A stretch of DNA of 21,406 bases from NCBI GenBank assembly GCA_947374485.1, contig CANCCF010000056.1, positions 1 to 21,406 on the forward strand. Reading direction: 5' to 3'. This stretch comes from Comamonadaceae bacterium. GTDB lineage: Bacteria; Pseudomonadota; Gammaproteobacteria; Burkholderiales; Burkholderiaceae_C. Below the pieces are notes generated by a model. That model saw only the letters and a program-made list of their open reading frames with translations, was not told the origin of the DNA and searched no databases. A program made the position numbers and the translations under genes. Of the stretch, positions 1-7,203 are shown one piece after another; the stretch's first letter is position 1; every line of letters begins with the position of its first letter.

Positions 1-1728
1 CAGATTGCGGCACTGACTGCGGCTGACCTGGCGGCACTCGGTGTCACGGGCGTCACCCCGGACAACCTGCCCGCCGTGCTGAACGCCATTGGCCTCACCG
101 CACCGGACACCGCCATTGACACGCTGCCCGAACTGCAGGCTATCGTGACCGCGGCTGCCACCAGTGCCGCCAATGCACTCAACATCATCCGTGATGCAGC
201 AGACGCTAACAACGCCACCCCCACCACGCCGGCCATCAGCGTTTATGTGGCAGCGGGTGTGAGCGGCGTGACCGCTACCGACTTGCCTTCCATCAGCAGC
301 GCGTTGGATAGCCTTGCAGTCACCGGCGCACAGGCCGACACCACGGCCGAAGTGCAGGGTATTGTCAATGCCTACAACGCCATCCTGGCCAGTGCCGACG
401 GTGTGGCCGACAACACCACTACGCCACTCACGAGCACGCAATACACCCTGGTCGGAGTGACCGGACTAAGTGGCGTATCGGCTCCCGGCAACACCTTGCA
501 TCTGCTCGATAGCGTGGTGGACGCAGCGCCCATGGCAGCTGTGGATACGGTGATGGAGCTGCAGGCCATGGCCGACGCAGCGGGCCATGTCATCAGTGGC
601 GCAGCCGGTGGCACTGCGCCAAGCTTGGGCGACCTCACAGCGCTGGGTATTTCCGGCGTCACTTCTGCCAACCTGGCTGCTGTGCAAGCCAGCATAGCCG
701 CAACCGCGGATGACGGCACGGCTGTGGACACCAAGGCGGAGTTGCAGTCCTTGGTGACGGCGACCGCCAACGCGCATCCCACACTGAGTACCGCGCTGGC
801 TGGCGTGAACAACCTGGAGGTGACTTCCAACCTGGTGTTGAACTCGGACCAATCGGTGACGGTTGGCACCGGCTTCATCCACATTACCGATATGGGCGGC
901 CCGGGCTACATGGGTGATGTCACCACCAACACACAAACCATCAACGTGGCCACAGCCGTTGCCAGCGGCCTGCTGACCATCACCGGCAGTGGCGCCAACA
1001 CGCACATCATCATCAACCCGACATGGGACCTGGACCTTGCGTCCAACTACCAGCTCAGCATTGATGACGGTGCGTTCCTGAGCGCCAATGGCACACAGCC
1101 CGCCACGCATTTCGCTCCGGTCAACTTCAGCACGGTGACGCCTGGCAACCACACCGCGGGTGGCGCTGTGTCTTCTGATGCGGCTGCCTCGCAGGCCATG
1201 GTGGATGCGACTGGTGCGCTGGTCGCGGGCAAGAATTGGCTCAACATTGAGGGCATTGGCAACAACACCGGCCCTATCACCCAGTTGGGCGACTTGTCCT
1301 CGGGGGCCTATGCGTTGGTAATGAAGAACTACGCCACCATGCGGGGCGGCAATGACCCGATATTGGGCGGCGACACCAGTGACGGCATCGCTACGCACGA
1401 CGCCAATGTAGGGGTGACGAACTTTGGCAACAACGATATCGTCTACTTCGATGCCCAGCTCAACGACTCAACCAAGCAGTTCTTTGATGCCCGGTTTACC
1501 GGAATCACCGATGGCGGAGGCCTGACCAATGGTCTGCCAGGTCAGAACACCCTGGTCATGGGGCTGGTTGCCAGCCCGCAGCAACAGGGCAGCACGGCCA
1601 TGATCGCGCTGGGCCTGGAGGGCAACGGTGCCAACACCATCTACGCGTCCATCGTTTCGCTGCCGGAGGGCACAGTGGGATGGGCCAATGTGTGGCATAC
1701 CCAGTCTGCGCCGGTGATCATGGGCTAA
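1..1728 (+). CDS. C-terminal part of a large repeat-containing surface/secreted protein (5' truncated)
   Basis: The frame is open from the first base and ends in TAA at 1726-1728, so the window holds the last 575 residues of a longer protein. Residues about 5-255 are four degenerate Ala/Val/Thr-rich repeats. Each has a G[VLI][TS]GV[TS] core followed about 25-30 residues later by a DTxxE[LV]Q segment. Residues about 272-371 resemble the bacterial Ig-like (SwmB/Big_5-type) fold found in tandem in giant adhesins: a strand-rich segment with VTVGTG, then TINV, and an ending of the type LDLASNYQLSIDDGAF. The last 200 or so residues are Gly/Asn-rich, with GNNDIVYFDAQL near 476-487. There are no membrane helices and almost no cysteine, as expected for an exported repeat protein. 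A role in adhesion or biofilm is inference. The N-terminus, signal and secretion route are outside the window, and I cannot name the gene. Confidence 0.75.
   Translation, partial: QIAALTAADLAALGVTGVTPDNLPAVLNAIGLTAPDTAIDTLPELQAIVTAAATSAANALNIIRDAADANNATPTTPAISVYVAAGVSGVTATDLPSISSALDSLAVTGAQADTTAEVQGIVNAYNAILASADGVADNTTTPLTSTQYTLVGVTGLSGVSAPGNTLHLLDSVVDAAPMAAVDTVMELQAMADAAGHVISGAAGGTAPSLGDLTALGISGVTSANLAAVQASIAATADDGTAVDTKAELQSLVTATANAHPTLSTALAGVNNLEVTSNLVLNSDQSVTVGTGFIHITDMGGPGYMGDVTTNTQTINVATAVASGLLTITGSGANTHIIINPTWDLDLASNYQLSIDDGAFLSANGTQPATHFAPVNFSTVTPGNHTAGGAVSSDAAASQAMVDATGALVAGKNWLNIEGIGNNTGPITQLGDLSSGAYALVMKNYATMRGGNDPILGGDTSDGIATHDANVGVTNFGNNDIVYFDAQLNDSTKQFFDARFTGITDGGGLTNGLPGQNTLVMGLVASPQQQGSTAMIALGLEGNGANTIYASIVSLPEGTVGWANVWHTQSAPVIMG
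13..765 (+). repeat. Four degenerate ~60-70-residue protein repeats within the surface protein
   Basis: Repeat cores start at about nt 40 (GVTGVT), 256 (GVSGVT), 463 (GLSGVS) and 646 (GISGVT), giving periods of about 72, 69 and 61 residues. Each unit runs from a short ALG/AAG-type lead, through the core, to an acidic-aromatic-free helix-like segment carrying the DTxxE[LV]Q motif. At DNA level the copies are clearly diverged, so this is an old protein-level repeat rather than a recent tandem duplication. The array almost certainly continues upstream of the window, because the first unit begins at the edge. Confidence 0.7.
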
Positions 1729-1744
1729 GTCTGTAGCGACCAAC

Positions 1745-1790
1745 AAAAAACCCCGCCAGGCCCGTTTCGGGGACTGGCGGGGTTTTTTTA
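1745..1790. terminator. Bidirectional intrinsic terminator between convergent genes
   Basis: A perfect 9-bp stem pairs CCCCGCCAG (1751-1759) with CTGGCGGGG (1774-1782) around a 14-nt loop. It is preceded by six A (1745-1750) and followed by seven T (1783-1789). The A and T tracts extend the pairing and make the element work in either direction. It sits between the surface-protein stop at 1728 and the regulator stop at 1811 on the other strand, which is exactly where a shared terminator is needed. Confidence 0.93.
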
Positions 1791-1810
1791 TTTGCGTGGG
1801 GCAGTGGTGT

Positions 1811-2602
1811 TCAGGCCGGGTCGCCCTTGAGCTCCTTGAGCAGTTCTTCCAGGCCGGGGTTGAGGTCGTTGAATTTGCGTTCCCGCTGCTTGTTGGAGAA
1901 CTTGTGCCAGTGCGGCAACTGCAATATTTCGAGCTTGCCGTAGGAGATGGTGAGCCAGCCCGCAGCGGCGAGCTTCTGCACATATTCCGAAAATATGGTG
2001 CGTGAGACGCCGCACAGATCGGCCAGCACCTTTTGCTTGACCGGAATCTCCACGCCCTGGCCAAAGCCGATGGTGGGGGGGCGGTCCGAGTGGTAGAACA
2101 GCGCCTCGGCAAACTGCGACAGGCCCATCACCACGCGCAGACAGGGGTTGCCGAACTTCATGAGCATCAGCATTTCCGAGGTTTTTTGCACGCGCCAGGC
2201 CATCAAACGGGTCAGGTACAGCGCAAAGGTGGGCTGGGTTTCCATCAGCTCCAGCACGATGTCACCTGAAATGCTCATGACGTCGGTGGGTGCCAGGCAG
2301 ACAAAGTCCGCATAGCTGGACTTGCGGTTGATGATGGACTGCTCCCCAAACCAGGAACCTTCGCCATAGATGCTGATGGGCATGAGCAGGCCGCGCGGTG
2401 ATTCAGTAGAGGCCGCCACCAGGCCCGTGATGATGAAGCGCCAGGCGTCGATCTTGGAGCCCTTGGACCAAATGACCTGACCCTCGTCAAAAGATGAGAC
2501 CTTGACAAAGGCGGCCATCTGCAACGCCTTTTCCTGGGATATGCCAACGTTCTTGAGCTGTTGGTACTTGAAGTTGCCGTACATAGTAGGTGTTGTATAC
2601 AT
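1811..2602 (-). CDS. Crp/Fnr-family transcriptional regulator
   Basis: This 263-residue protein has an N-terminal cyclic-nucleotide-binding-type beta-barrel (about residues 30-130), a long dimerisation helix (about 130-155) and a C-terminal Crp-type helix-turn-helix (about 188-215, with the recognition segment around GVSRTIFSEYVQKL). The conserved FGE of the phosphate-binding cassette is present (85-87). Where Crp proteins carry Arg-Ser eight residues later, this one has Ser-Tyr (96-97), so cAMP binding is doubtful. There is no FNR-type N-terminal cysteine cluster. About 35 residues, Lys/Glu-rich, follow the wing and make an unusually long tail. I chose the ATG at 2602 because GGGAG lies just upstream of it. 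An in-frame ATG at 2653 would add 17 residues but has a poorer ribosome site. Ligand and targets are unknown. A palindrome upstream (2706-2740) could be an autoregulatory site. Confidence 0.85.
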   Translation of the reverse strand: MYTTPTMYGNFKYQQLKNVGISQEKALQMAAFVKVSSFDEGQVIWSKGSKIDAWRFIITGLVAASTESPRGLLMPISIYGEGSWFGEQSIINRKSSYADFVCLAPTDVMSISGDIVLELMETQPTFALYLTRLMAWRVQKTSEMLMLMKFGNPCLRVVMGLSQFAEALFYHSDRPPTIGFGQGVEIPVKQKVLADLCGVSRTIFSEYVQKLAAAGWLTISYGKLEILQLPHWHKFSNKQRERKFNDLNPGLEELLKELKGDPA

Positions 2603-2705
2603 AAAGACTCCCGGATGTCCAAATGCCTCGCCGTGCGATTTCACGCAAACCATTGATGGACCGCCGCTAGCCGTGTTCTTGTTGTGAGGCAGTCTTTATT
2701 TTGTG

Positions 2706-2740
2706 TTCATCAGTGTACATTTTTTAAACGCACTGATGAA
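2706..2740 (-). promoter_or_regulatory. Perfect 10-bp inverted repeat upstream of the Crp-type regulator (possible operator)
   Basis: TTCATCAGTG (2706-2715) is repeated inverted as CACTGATGAA (2731-2740) with a 15-nt AT-rich spacer. There is no T-run on either side, so it does not look like an intrinsic terminator for mnmA. On the minus strand a consensus TTGACA lies at 2763-2758, and the inverted repeat occupies the stretch where a -10 element and start site would fall. That suits an operator for the regulator gene. The -10 itself is weak (TATTCA after 15 nt, or TTCATC after 17 nt), so the promoter assignment is tentative. Confidence 0.5.
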
Positions 2741-2803
2741 TACCTTTAAGGGCTGGGTGTCAAAAGCGTTGGGCGGTTGTGGCGGCCCTGCGCCAGCCCA
2801 CGC

Positions 2804-3910
2804 TTACAGGCTGGCGATGACTCCGCCGCCCAGGCACACTTCGCCGTCGTACAGCACGGCAGACTGGCCGGGGGTCACGGCCCACTGTGCCTGCGGGAAG
2901 TGCAATGCAAAGCCCTCGGCATCCAGACCATGAAACTGGCATGGCGCATCGCTTTGCCGGTAGCGGGTCTTGGCCGACAGCAGACCTTCAGCGGGGCGTA
3001 AGCCTGCAGCCCAGCTCACATCTTGTGCCCTGAGTTGGGTGGACTGGAGCCAGGCGTGGTCATGGCCTTGCACCACCCACAGTGTGTTGTGCTCCATGTC
3101 CTTGCGTGCCACAAACCAGGGCGCATGCGCGCCGCCACCGCGCTGGGCACCCTTGGCCTTGAGCCCGCCAATACCCAGGCCCTGGCGCTGGCCCAGGGTG
3201 TAGAAGGACAGACCCACGTGCTCACCAATCGTGTGGCCCTTGGGGTTCTTGATCGGTCCCGGCTCCTTGGAGATATAGCGGTTCAAAAAATCGCGGAAAG
3301 GGCGCTCGCCAATAAAGCAGATGCCGGTGGAGTCTTTCTTTTTGGCATTGGGCAGTTGCATCTCGGCGGCAATGCGGCGCACCTCGGTCTTGTGCAATTC
3401 GCCCACCGGGAACAGGGTCTTGGACAGTTGGGCCTGGTTCAGGCGGTGCAAAAAATAGCTCTGGTCTTTGGAAGGGTCCAGGCCCTTGAGTAGTTCATGC
3501 AGCCCGGTGGCCGGGTTCTGGCGCACCCGCGCATAGTGGCCTGTGGCGATTTTGTCGGCGCCCAAGCGCATGGCATGTTCCAAAAAGGCCTTGAACTTGA
3601 TCTCGGCGTTGCACAGGATGTCGGGGTTGGGCGTGCGCCCGGCTTGGTATTCACGCAGGAACTCGGCAAACACCCGGTCTTTGTAGTCGGCAGCAAAGTT
3701 GACGTGCTCGATTTCAATGCCTATGACGTCCGCGACGGCGGCCGCGTCTACAAAGTCGATGTTCGAGGAGCAGTATTCGCTGTCGTCATCGTCTTCCCAG
3801 TTCTTCATGAAGATGCCGATGACCTCGTGGCCTTGCTGCTTGAGCAGGTGCGCGGTGACCGCGGAGTCCACTCCGCCACTCAATCCGACGACGATACGTT
3901 GTTTGGCCAT
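2804..3910 (-). CDS. mnmA: tRNA-specific 2-thiouridylase MnmA
   Basis: MnmA adds sulfur to position 2 of the wobble uridine in tRNAs for Lys, Glu and Gln, using ATP to adenylate the base and sulfur relayed from a cysteine desulfurase. The 368-residue protein is full length for the family. It has the PP-loop SGGVDS (residues 11-16), the nucleophile region NPDILCNAEIKF with Cys100, and the second catalytic cysteine Cys198 in STGICFIGERPF. The C-terminal part matches the tRNA-binding beta-barrel region. The ATG start puts MAKQRIVVGLSGG at the expected N-terminus. It reads away from pntA, and the Crp-type regulator follows about 200 nt downstream on the same strand. Confidence 0.97.
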   Translation of the reverse strand: MAKQRIVVGLSGGVDSAVTAHLLKQQGHEVIGIFMKNWEDDDDSEYCSSNIDFVDAAAVADVIGIEIEHVNFAADYKDRVFAEFLREYQAGRTPNPDILCNAEIKFKAFLEHAMRLGADKIATGHYARVRQNPATGLHELLKGLDPSKDQSYFLHRLNQAQLSKTLFPVGELHKTEVRRIAAEMQLPNAKKKDSTGICFIGERPFRDFLNRYISKEPGPIKNPKGHTIGEHVGLSFYTLGQRQGLGIGGLKAKGAQRGGGAHAPWFVARKDMEHNTLWVVQGHDHAWLQSTQLRAQDVSWAAGLRPAEGLLSAKTRYRQSDAPCQFHGLDAEGFALHFPQAQWAVTPGQSAVLYDGEVCLGGGVIASL

Positions 3911-4105
3911 GGGCGAATTTTAGGTGTTCGATGGTGCCAGCCCGTTGCGACGGGTATTCGCAGCCATGGAGCCAAGTCCGGCGAAAACGGGCCGGGAACC
4001 TGCGCATTATCAGTTAAGCTTGCACGCGCAGTGGCTCTGCCAGAGCTGGCCGAACCGGAGTTGCTGCACGGACTGTTTCCAATAATATTGTAGAGGAGCC
4101 GCTTC
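3911..4105. promoter_or_regulatory. Divergent intergenic region between mnmA and pntA
   Basis: These 195 bp separate two divergent genes and must carry promoters for both. On the minus strand GATAAT (4011-4006) is a one-mismatch -10 candidate for mnmA, without a good -35. On the plus strand TTGCTG (4061-4066) with TAATAT (4083-4088, 16-nt spacer) could serve pntA, but transcription would begin almost at the ribosome site (AGAGGAG at about 4092-4098). Neither is more than a guess. I see no riboswitch or gene here. Confidence 0.35.
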
Positions 4106-5758
4106 ATGCAGACAGGCGTAGCAACCGGGGCAGCATCGGGTCACACCGCTGCCTCCGCGAACACCCCAACAGCGCAACGCATTGGCGTGCCGCGCGAAAT
4201 CTTCCCCGGTGAAAAACGTGTGGCGACCGTGCTCGAGGTGGTGGAGAAGCTGATCAAGCTGGGCTTTTCCGTTGCCGTGGAAACCGGTGCCGGTGACGCA
4301 GCGGACCTGAGCGACGACGCCTACCGTGCGGCCGGCGCCAGTGTGGTTGCAAGCGCTGCTGATCTCTGGGCCAGCTCCGACATCGTGTTTAAGGTGCGCC
4401 CGCCTACAGCGGATGAAGTGGCGTCCATGCAAGAAGGGCAGACGCTGATTGGATTCATCTGGCCGGCGCAAAACCCCGATTTGATGCAGCAGCTCACCGC
4501 CAAGAAGGTGACCGTGCTGGCCATCGACGCGCTGCCGCGCACCCTGAGCCGCGCGCAGAAGATGGACGCCCTGACCTCGCAAGCCGGTGTGGCTGGTTAC
4601 CGTGCCGTCATTGAAGCGGCCAACGCCTTTGGCCGCTTCTTCAACGGCCAGATCACAGCCGCGGGCAAGGTGCCACCGGCCAAGGTGTTCATTGCCGGTG
4701 CCGGTGTGGCCGGTCTGGCCGCCATCGGCACGGCTGCCAGCCTGGGCGCCATCGTGCGTGCCAATGACACCCGCGCCGAGGTGGCCGACCAGGTCGTGTC
4801 GCTGGGCGGTGAATTCGTCAAGGTGGATTACGAGGAAGAGGGTTCTGGCGGCGGCGGTTACGCCAAGGTCATGAGCGAGGGCTTCCAGCAGGCCCAGCGC
4901 GCCATGTACGCCAAGCAGGCCAAGGAGGTGGACATCATCATCACCACCGCCCTGATCCCCGGCAAGCCCGCGCCCAAGCTCATCACCGCCGACATGGTGA
5001 AGAGCATGAAGCCGGGCAGCGTGATTGTCGACATGGCGGCCGAGCAGGGCGGCAACTGCGAGCTGACCGTGCCCGGCCAGGCCGTAGTGACACACGGCGT
5101 GACCATTGTGGGCTACACCGATCTGGTGTCGCGCCTGTCGCGCCAGTCGTCCACGCTGTATTCGACCAACCTGTTTCGCCTGACGGAAGAGCTGTGCAAG
5201 ACCAAGGACGGCGTCATCAACGTCAACATGGAAGACGATGCCATCCGTGGCCTCACCGTCACCAAGGACGGCACTATTACCTGGCCGGCACCGGCTCCCA
5301 AGGTGGCGGCAGCCCCTGCTGCGCCCAAGCCGGCGGCGGCACCGGCCGCCAAAAAGGCGCATGGCCACGGCGCGCCGAGTGCGCCCATGGCGGGCAACAA
5401 GCTGGCGATTTTGTTTGGTGTGGTGGCGGCCCTGTTCTGGTATGTGGGCGCGAATGCGCCCGAGGCCTTCCTGGCGCACTTCACGGTGTTTGTGCTGGCC
5501 TGCTTCGTGGGCTACATGGTGGTGTGGAACGTCAAACCGGCGCTGCACACGCCGCTCATGAGCGTGACCAACGCCATCAGCAGCATCATCGCCATTGGCG
5601 CCCTGGTGCAGATAGCGCCACCGCTGATGGTGGGCGCAGCCGGGCGGCCCGATGACTGGATCCGCTGGTTGGCGGCGCTGGGCATTGTGCTCACCTCCAT
5701 CAATATGTTCGGCGGCTTCGCCGTGACCCAGCGCATGCTGGCCATGTTCCGTAAATAA
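4106..5758 (+). CDS. pntA: NAD(P) transhydrogenase subunit alpha (PntA, fused dI + dIIa)
   Basis: This is the alpha subunit of proton-translocating transhydrogenase, which uses the proton gradient to drive hydride transfer from NADH to NADP+ in the inner membrane. The 550 residues comprise an NAD(H)-binding domain I from about residue 25 (RIGVPREIFPGEKRVA). This contains RAQKMDALTSQAG and the dinucleotide fold GAGVAG (198-203). After an Ala/Pro/Lys-rich linker (about 395-430), residues from about 432 onward form three to four membrane helices. The domains are fused as in E. coli rather than split into two genes. The first 24 residues (Ala/Thr/Gly-rich) precede the conserved start of the family, but the ATG has a good GAGGAG site upstream and no better start is visible. 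pntB follows after 13 nt. Confidence 0.96.
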   Translation: MQTGVATGAASGHTAASANTPTAQRIGVPREIFPGEKRVATVLEVVEKLIKLGFSVAVETGAGDAADLSDDAYRAAGASVVASAADLWASSDIVFKVRPPTADEVASMQEGQTLIGFIWPAQNPDLMQQLTAKKVTVLAIDALPRTLSRAQKMDALTSQAGVAGYRAVIEAANAFGRFFNGQITAAGKVPPAKVFIAGAGVAGLAAIGTAASLGAIVRANDTRAEVADQVVSLGGEFVKVDYEEEGSGGGGYAKVMSEGFQQAQRAMYAKQAKEVDIIITTALIPGKPAPKLITADMVKSMKPGSVIVDMAAEQGGNCELTVPGQAVVTHGVTIVGYTDLVSRLSRQSSTLYSTNLFRLTEELCKTKDGVINVNMEDDAIRGLTVTKDGTITWPAPAPKVAAAPAAPKPAAAPAAKKAHGHGAPSAPMAGNKLAILFGVVAALFWYVGANAPEAFLAHFTVFVLACFVGYMVVWNVKPALHTPLMSVTNAISSIIAIGALVQIAPPLMVGAAGRPDDWIRWLAALGIVLTSINMFGGFAVTQRMLAMFRK

Positions 5759-5771
5759 GGGAGACGACCGA

Positions 5772-7190
5772 ATGTCCGCAAGCCTGGCCACCGTCTCCTA
5801 TATCGGAGCCACCATTCTCTTTATCCTCAGCCTGGGCGGCCTGTCCAACCAGGAGTCCTCACGCCGCGGCAATCTGTTCGGCATGATCGGCATGGCCATT
5901 GCCGTGCTGGCCACGGTGTTCGGCCCCAAGGTCGGCGCTTCCGGCTACGCCTGGATCGTAGGCGCCATGGTGGTCGGCGGCGCCGTCGGCCTCTACGCGG
6001 CCCGCACCGTGCAAATGACGCAGATGCCCGAGCTGGTGGCGCTCATGCACAGCATGGTCGGTCTGGCGGCCATGCTGGTCGGCTTTGCCACCTTCATCGA
6101 CCCCGAAGCCGCCAAGGAGTTCACGGGTGCTGCCAAGTCCATCCATGAAATGGAAATCTACATCGGCATCCTGATTGGTGCGATGACCTTCTCCGGCTCC
6201 ATCATCGCCTTTGGCAAGCTCTCGGGCCGTATTGGCGGCAACCCGATGCTGCTGCCCGGACGCCACTTCATGAACCTGGCCGGCCTGCTGGTGGTGATCT
6301 ATTTTGGCGGCGTGTTCATGGAATCGCACAGCATTGCCGAGGCCATGACGCCGGTGGTCGTGATGACCGTGGTGGCCCTGCTGTTTGGCATCCACATGGT
6401 GATGGCCATTGGCGGCGCCGACATGCCGGTGGTGGTGTCCATGCTCAACAGCTATTCCGGCTGGGCTGCTGCGGCCACCGGTTTCATGCTGTCCAACGAC
6501 CTGCTGATTGTGGTCGGTGCGCTGGTGGGCTCCAGTGGCGCCATCCTGTCATACATCATGTGCAATGCCATGAACCGCAGTTTTATCAGCGTGATTGCCG
6601 GCGGTTTTGGCACCACCAGCGCCAAGCCGAAGGCTGCGGGCGGCGCGGCCCAGCCGGCGGGCGAGGTGGTGGCGATCAACGCCACAGAGACTGCTGAGTT
6701 GCTGCTGGATGCCAAGAGCGTGATCATCGTGCCGGGCTACGGCATGGCGGTGGCACAGGCCCAGCATACGGTGTTTGAGATCACCAAGGTGCTGCGCGAC
6801 AAGGGCGTGAACGTGCGCTTCGGCATCCACCCGGTGGCCGGGCGCATGCCGGGCCATATGAACGTGCTGCTGGCCGAGGCCAAGGTGCCCTATGACATCG
6901 TGTTCGAAATGGACGAGTTGAACGACGACTTCCCGGCCACCGATGTGGCCATCGTCATCGGCGCCAATGACATCGTGAACCCGGCCGCACAGGACGACCC
7001 GACCAGTCCCATCGCCGGCATGCCGGTGCTCGAAGTCTGGAAGGCCAAGACCTCCATCGTGATGAAACGCAGCATGGCCTCGGGCTACGCCGGGGTGGAC
7101 AACCCGCTGTTCTACAAAGAGAACAACCGCATGTTGTTTGGTGATGCCAAGAAGATGCTGGACGAGGTGCTGACCGTGCTCCGGGCCTGA
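5772..7190 (+). CDS. pntB: NAD(P) transhydrogenase subunit beta (PntB)
   Basis: PntB supplies the rest of the proton channel and the NADP(H)-binding domain III of transhydrogenase. The 472-residue protein has eight or nine hydrophobic segments over about residues 5-270. These include the conserved LMHSMVGLAAMLVG and MSMLNSYSGWAAAA-type helices. The C-terminal domain (about 310-472) has the GYGMAVAQAQ nucleotide loop starting at residue 322, followed by HPVAGRMPGHMNVLLAEA and GANDIVNPAAQ. GGAG lies 8-11 nt ahead of the ATG. It is complete, is cotranscribed with pntA and is followed by fadD after 13 nt. Confidence 0.97.
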   Translation: MSASLATVSYIGATILFILSLGGLSNQESSRRGNLFGMIGMAIAVLATVFGPKVGASGYAWIVGAMVVGGAVGLYAARTVQMTQMPELVALMHSMVGLAAMLVGFATFIDPEAAKEFTGAAKSIHEMEIYIGILIGAMTFSGSIIAFGKLSGRIGGNPMLLPGRHFMNLAGLLVVIYFGGVFMESHSIAEAMTPVVVMTVVALLFGIHMVMAIGGADMPVVVSMLNSYSGWAAAATGFMLSNDLLIVVGALVGSSGAILSYIMCNAMNRSFISVIAGGFGTTSAKPKAAGGAAQPAGEVVAINATETAELLLDAKSVIIVPGYGMAVAQAQHTVFEITKVLRDKGVNVRFGIHPVAGRMPGHMNVLLAEAKVPYDIVFEMDELNDDFPATDVAIVIGANDIVNPAAQDDPTSPIAGMPVLEVWKAKTSIVMKRSMASGYAGVDNPLFYKENNRMLFGDAKKMLDEVLTVLRA

Positions 7191-7203
7191 AGCGCCAACG
7201 GAA

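Noticed and set aside
466..1398. 310-codon minus-strand frame inside the surface-protein gene
   Set aside because: Its composition is an antisense image of the Ala/Thr repeat coding, with no ribosome site and no recognisable domain.
1811..2602. Assignment of the regulator as FNR
   Set aside because: The N-terminal cysteine cluster needed for a 4Fe-4S cluster is absent.
2706..2740. Inverted repeat as the rho-independent terminator of mnmA
   Set aside because: There is no T-run after the second arm in the direction of transcription, and the stem is AT-containing. An operator fits better.
4010..5791. 593-codon open frame antisense to pntA, and similar long antisense frames at 6955-8259 and 16925-18568
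   Set aside because: They lie opposite well-recognised genes in GC-rich DNA. Their translations are His/Arg/Gly/Ala-rich without any fold or motif, typical of shadow frames.
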